Shown here in pieces: positions 61,738-64,000 of a stretch of 64,000 nucleotides of DNA. Source of the stretch: Simmondsia chinensis (Eukaryota; Streptophyta; Magnoliopsida; Caryophyllales; Simmondsiaceae). The notes below the pieces were generated by a model, which saw nothing but the letters and a program-made list of their open reading frames with translations, was not told the origin of the DNA and did no database searches. The stretch spans positions 25,625,478-25,689,477 of the forward strand of contig JAGTTD010000015.1 of the NCBI GenBank assembly GCA_018398585.1. The letters are read 5' to 3'. Each line of letters starts with the position of its first letter. The stretch's first letter is position 1. Made by a program: the position numbers and the translations under genes.

Positions 61738-64000
61738 TCAATTCGCTGATATTTCTTCACTATTGTTGATAAGTATCCGTAACCCTGTGGGGTTTCTAAC
61801 GCGTGATACTGCAACATACAAGTGTCCATGTGTGAACCCAGGTTGTTTGAGATACACCTCAACTTTTTCCAAAGTTTGTCCTTGACTCTTATTTATTGTC
61901 ATCACAAATGCCGGCTTCAGAGGAAATTGTCTTCTTTTGAATGGAACTGGGCTTTGTTGTGCAGATGGTGTTAAATCGATCCTTGGTATTAGTACATTGG
62001 TTCCCACGTTCCTGCCCGTTATTATTTGTGCTTCGATCACCCTATGGCCTAGTTTTTGAACAGTTAATCTTGTTCCATTACAGAGTCTAGAAGAGGGATC
62101 CAAATTTCTTAACAACATTACAGGTGCCCCTACTTTGAGATTGAGAATGTGGTTCGGTATGCCAGGGATTTTGAGGGAGTGTAGGAACTCTGGAGGGTGC
62201 ATGGCATTACTGGTTCCTTGCTGGTTACTTGGATTCAATTTATCTGCACTGAGATATGTTTTGCAATTTCCCGATAGCCGATTGAGCATTTCAGAGTTTA
62301 TTTCATCCACATTGATGTTTCTAGGGGCTAAAATGGCACGCTCTTTTAGGTAGGTGCTATTTGTGTAGTTGTTTTGTAATTCACATTATATACAAAATCT
62401 ATCAACTTTGAAATGCCTTGGCTGTCATTTTGCTCATGTAATGATTATGGGATTTCAATTCAATCGGGCTCGCAACCTCTAGATATTGCCCTCCCCTCTA
62501 GCTTTCCTTCGCCTAAACGTAAAATCCAATCAGCGAACGCAGCTAAGTTATATTGTTCATGGGCGTCCATACTCGTGGTCAAGCACATATTTGTTCACAG
62601 ATGGAGAATGCATGTGTGCTTGCAGAATGTTGCTCGCTGTAATGCTGACGAAACAATGTCCGCTCTTGCTCCTTTGGGTACAACGCGCAATATCTTTCTG
62701 AAATCGCCCCCGAGGACTACTAACTTCCCCCCAAACGGCACATCTTTGCTACAAATGTCCCCAAAGGTACGATCAACTGCCTCAAGTGCATTTTTATGTG
62801 TCATTGGTGCCTCGTCCCATATAATTAGGCTCGCTTGTTTAATAAGGGTTGCGTGATCATATCTTTTAAAGATTGCACAGCATGATGTGTCATGTGTTTC
62901 CAAGGGTATTTTTAACAACGACGGTGCTATTTTCCCTGTTGGTATGAGTAAAGCAGCAATTCCTGAAGAAGCAACAGCTAATACCGTTAATTTTGCCGAC
63001 TGGAATTTCGATATTAGTGTTCGCCACAAATATGTCTTTCCAGTGCCACCGCTCCCATAAATAAAGAAAACTCTTCCTTGTCCTCTCTCATGTGCCCGCA
63101 TAATGTTATCATAAGCTTGTTTTTGGTCTGCATTAAATGTTTGGATTAACTGTTGGAATCGTTCTGCTTCGATCACTGTGTTGAAACAGAGATGTTTAGC
63201 TAATAACCGACAACTTGTTACGGTTGTGGTCAATGGCAAGGGCATTGGGGGATAGTCTTTTATTGTGTGTCCATTTTTGTTTAGTATGTCTTCAATCTCT
63301 GCAACTCCCATTGCTGTTGTTCTTCGTTTGTGATATGAATGGTGGGGTCATTCAATTCTCTTTGTACTCTTCTATCATAGTCATCAGTTAGATTGTTCCA
63401 ATGTCTGTCCCATAACTGATCAGGGTGTGCCACCTCTGCTAACATTAAAATTGAGCAGAACATGTTGCAAAGTCGTGCTCCAGTTGTCCATTTTGCAGCT
63501 TCAGTAAGGGTGATGTGCCATTCGTTGTCATCTTCTAGTAGTCCAAGAGCTGAGCATGCTGCTTTGAAAGTGGGATATGCCGTGCCTTCTATGGTTCGTA
63601 TGTCCTCAAAGCACTTTGCCCCACGAACAATATTCAACAACATTCTTAGGTAAAATCTTTCCCCTGTATTTGGATGTGCATGCGCTAACCTCCCAATGCA
63701 AATACGTTGTTTTCTAAGTATCCACCTTCTAGTCATTTTGTTCCGCACCCAATATGCGGGGAATTCTGTGTATGTGTGGTGGTTCGCCGCATTGTGCTGC
63801 ATATTTGCCTTAAACCAAGCTATCAACATTGTATCTTTATCTCTATTTTCATTTGCCATAGTTTGTCGGTCTGAGTTCTCGTCGAATGTTATGTTCTGCT
63901 CCCCAGGTAAATGGAAGTGCCACCTCTCTACAGATGGATGTTGATGCTGCAGGTCAAATTCAAATATTCTCCAGCATGACTCAATAGGAGATAGGTATCT
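61738..64000 (-). pseudogene. Helitron Rep/helicase, helicase part (5' end outside window)
   Basis: From 64000 the minus-strand frame reads RYLSPIESCWRIFEFDLQHQ and PSVERWHFHLPGEQN, typical of the region between Rep and helicase. The frame continues to 63281, then shifts by one near 63295. The Pif1-type helicase follows: FNADQKQAYDNI, Walker A YGSGGTGKTYLW, LAVASSGIAALL, Walker B SLIIWDEAPMTHK and LVVLGGDFRKILRVV (usually GGDFRQ-x-LPV). The frame fails near 62595, and the linker to ERAILAPRNINVDEINS contains stops. From about 62345 the last part is open: KVGAPVMLLRNLDP, FVMTINKSQGQTLEKV and LYVAVSRV, ending at 61738. The protein would nick, unwind and transfer the element; this copy looks broken by one shift plus the 62595-62345 gap, unless that gap is an intron. 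Confidence 0.85.

Larger units (their letters stand above)
58478..64000 (-). mobile_element. Helitron, 3' portion, minus strand, runs off the window
   Basis: On the minus strand the element ends GCATCGCACAGGGTTTTGCTAG, with CTAG at 58481-58478 followed by T, the CTRR|T end of Helitrons. A short imperfect stem (TGC-ATC-GCA) sits about 10 bp before the end. Upstream on the same strand lie an RPA-like gene (59131-60970) and the helicase part of a Rep/helicase (61738-64000), the gene order of autonomous plant Helitrons. The 5' TC end and the Rep catalytic domain must lie beyond position 64000. Confidence 0.82.

Noticed and set aside
1..64000. CRISPR arrays, bacterial operons, organelle DNA
   Set aside because: No regular short repeats with spacers, no ribosome-binding-site-led gene clusters and no chloroplast or mitochondrial genes are recognisable; all coding fits plant transposable elements.

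Overview
This window looks like plant nuclear DNA, probably from an angiosperm and likely a eudicot. It is AT-rich and I can account for most of it as transposable elements: Ty1/Copia and Ty3/Gypsy LTR retrotransposons, L1-type LINEs with a plant-style ORF1, a hAT transposon, long terminal-inverted-repeat (TIR) elements and a Helitron that carries an RPA-like gene. I found no host protein-coding gene and no tRNA gene. The only structural-RNA signal is a 5S rRNA-derived relic. No prokaryotic features (operons, ribosome binding sites, CRISPR) are present.

Layout from left to right. 0.1-0.8 kb: non-autonomous hAT-like element with an exact 8-bp target duplication. 1.6-2.2 kb: a long-TIR foldback element lying in or beside a decayed Copia pol relic. 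3.9-4.8 kb: a minus-strand LTR with a PBS unlike the others. 5.1-6.6 kb: a tandemly duplicated Gypsy protease relic cut by a 5'-truncated LINE. 6.8-7.15 kb: a 5S rRNA-derived segment followed by a SINE-like tail. 7.66-26.1 kb: one old Copia element, blown up to about 18.4 kb by three younger insertions: a LINE inside its 5' LTR, a minus-strand Copia (11.2-16.4 kb) and a plus-strand Copia (18.0-23.4 kb). 26.3-27.5 kb: a further Copia-type LTR with PBS. 29.1-32.3 kb: a hAT element with a nearly complete transposase. 33.7-38.5 kb: a decayed minus-strand Copia whose 3' LTR holds a solo LTR of another family. 38.5-39.7 kb: the 3' end of a LINE ORF2. 39.7-46.1 kb: a chromodomain Ty3/Gypsy element (chromovirus). 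46.6-47.7 kb: a long-TIR element made of reiterated motifs. 47.9-53.7 kb: a tandem LTR-internal-LTR-internal array of the same Copia family as at 33.7 kb. 56.15-57.5 kb: a MULE-like TIR element whose empty site is preserved in a nearby duplicate. 58.2-58.4 kb: a hairpin MITE. 58.5-64 kb and beyond: the 3' part of a minus-strand Helitron with an RPA-like gene and a Rep/helicase.

The coding segments are nearly all broken by stops and frameshifts, so little here is likely to act autonomously. The hAT transposase and the Helitron proteins are the best preserved. The nesting gives relative insertion ages, and several insertions are confirmed by target-site duplications that I could read directly. 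Nothing here forms a clearly new biological system. The strongest candidates for novelty are the LINEs that join ORF1 directly to the 3' UTR, the 5S-headed SINE-like unit, and the empty-site duplication next to the MULE-like element.
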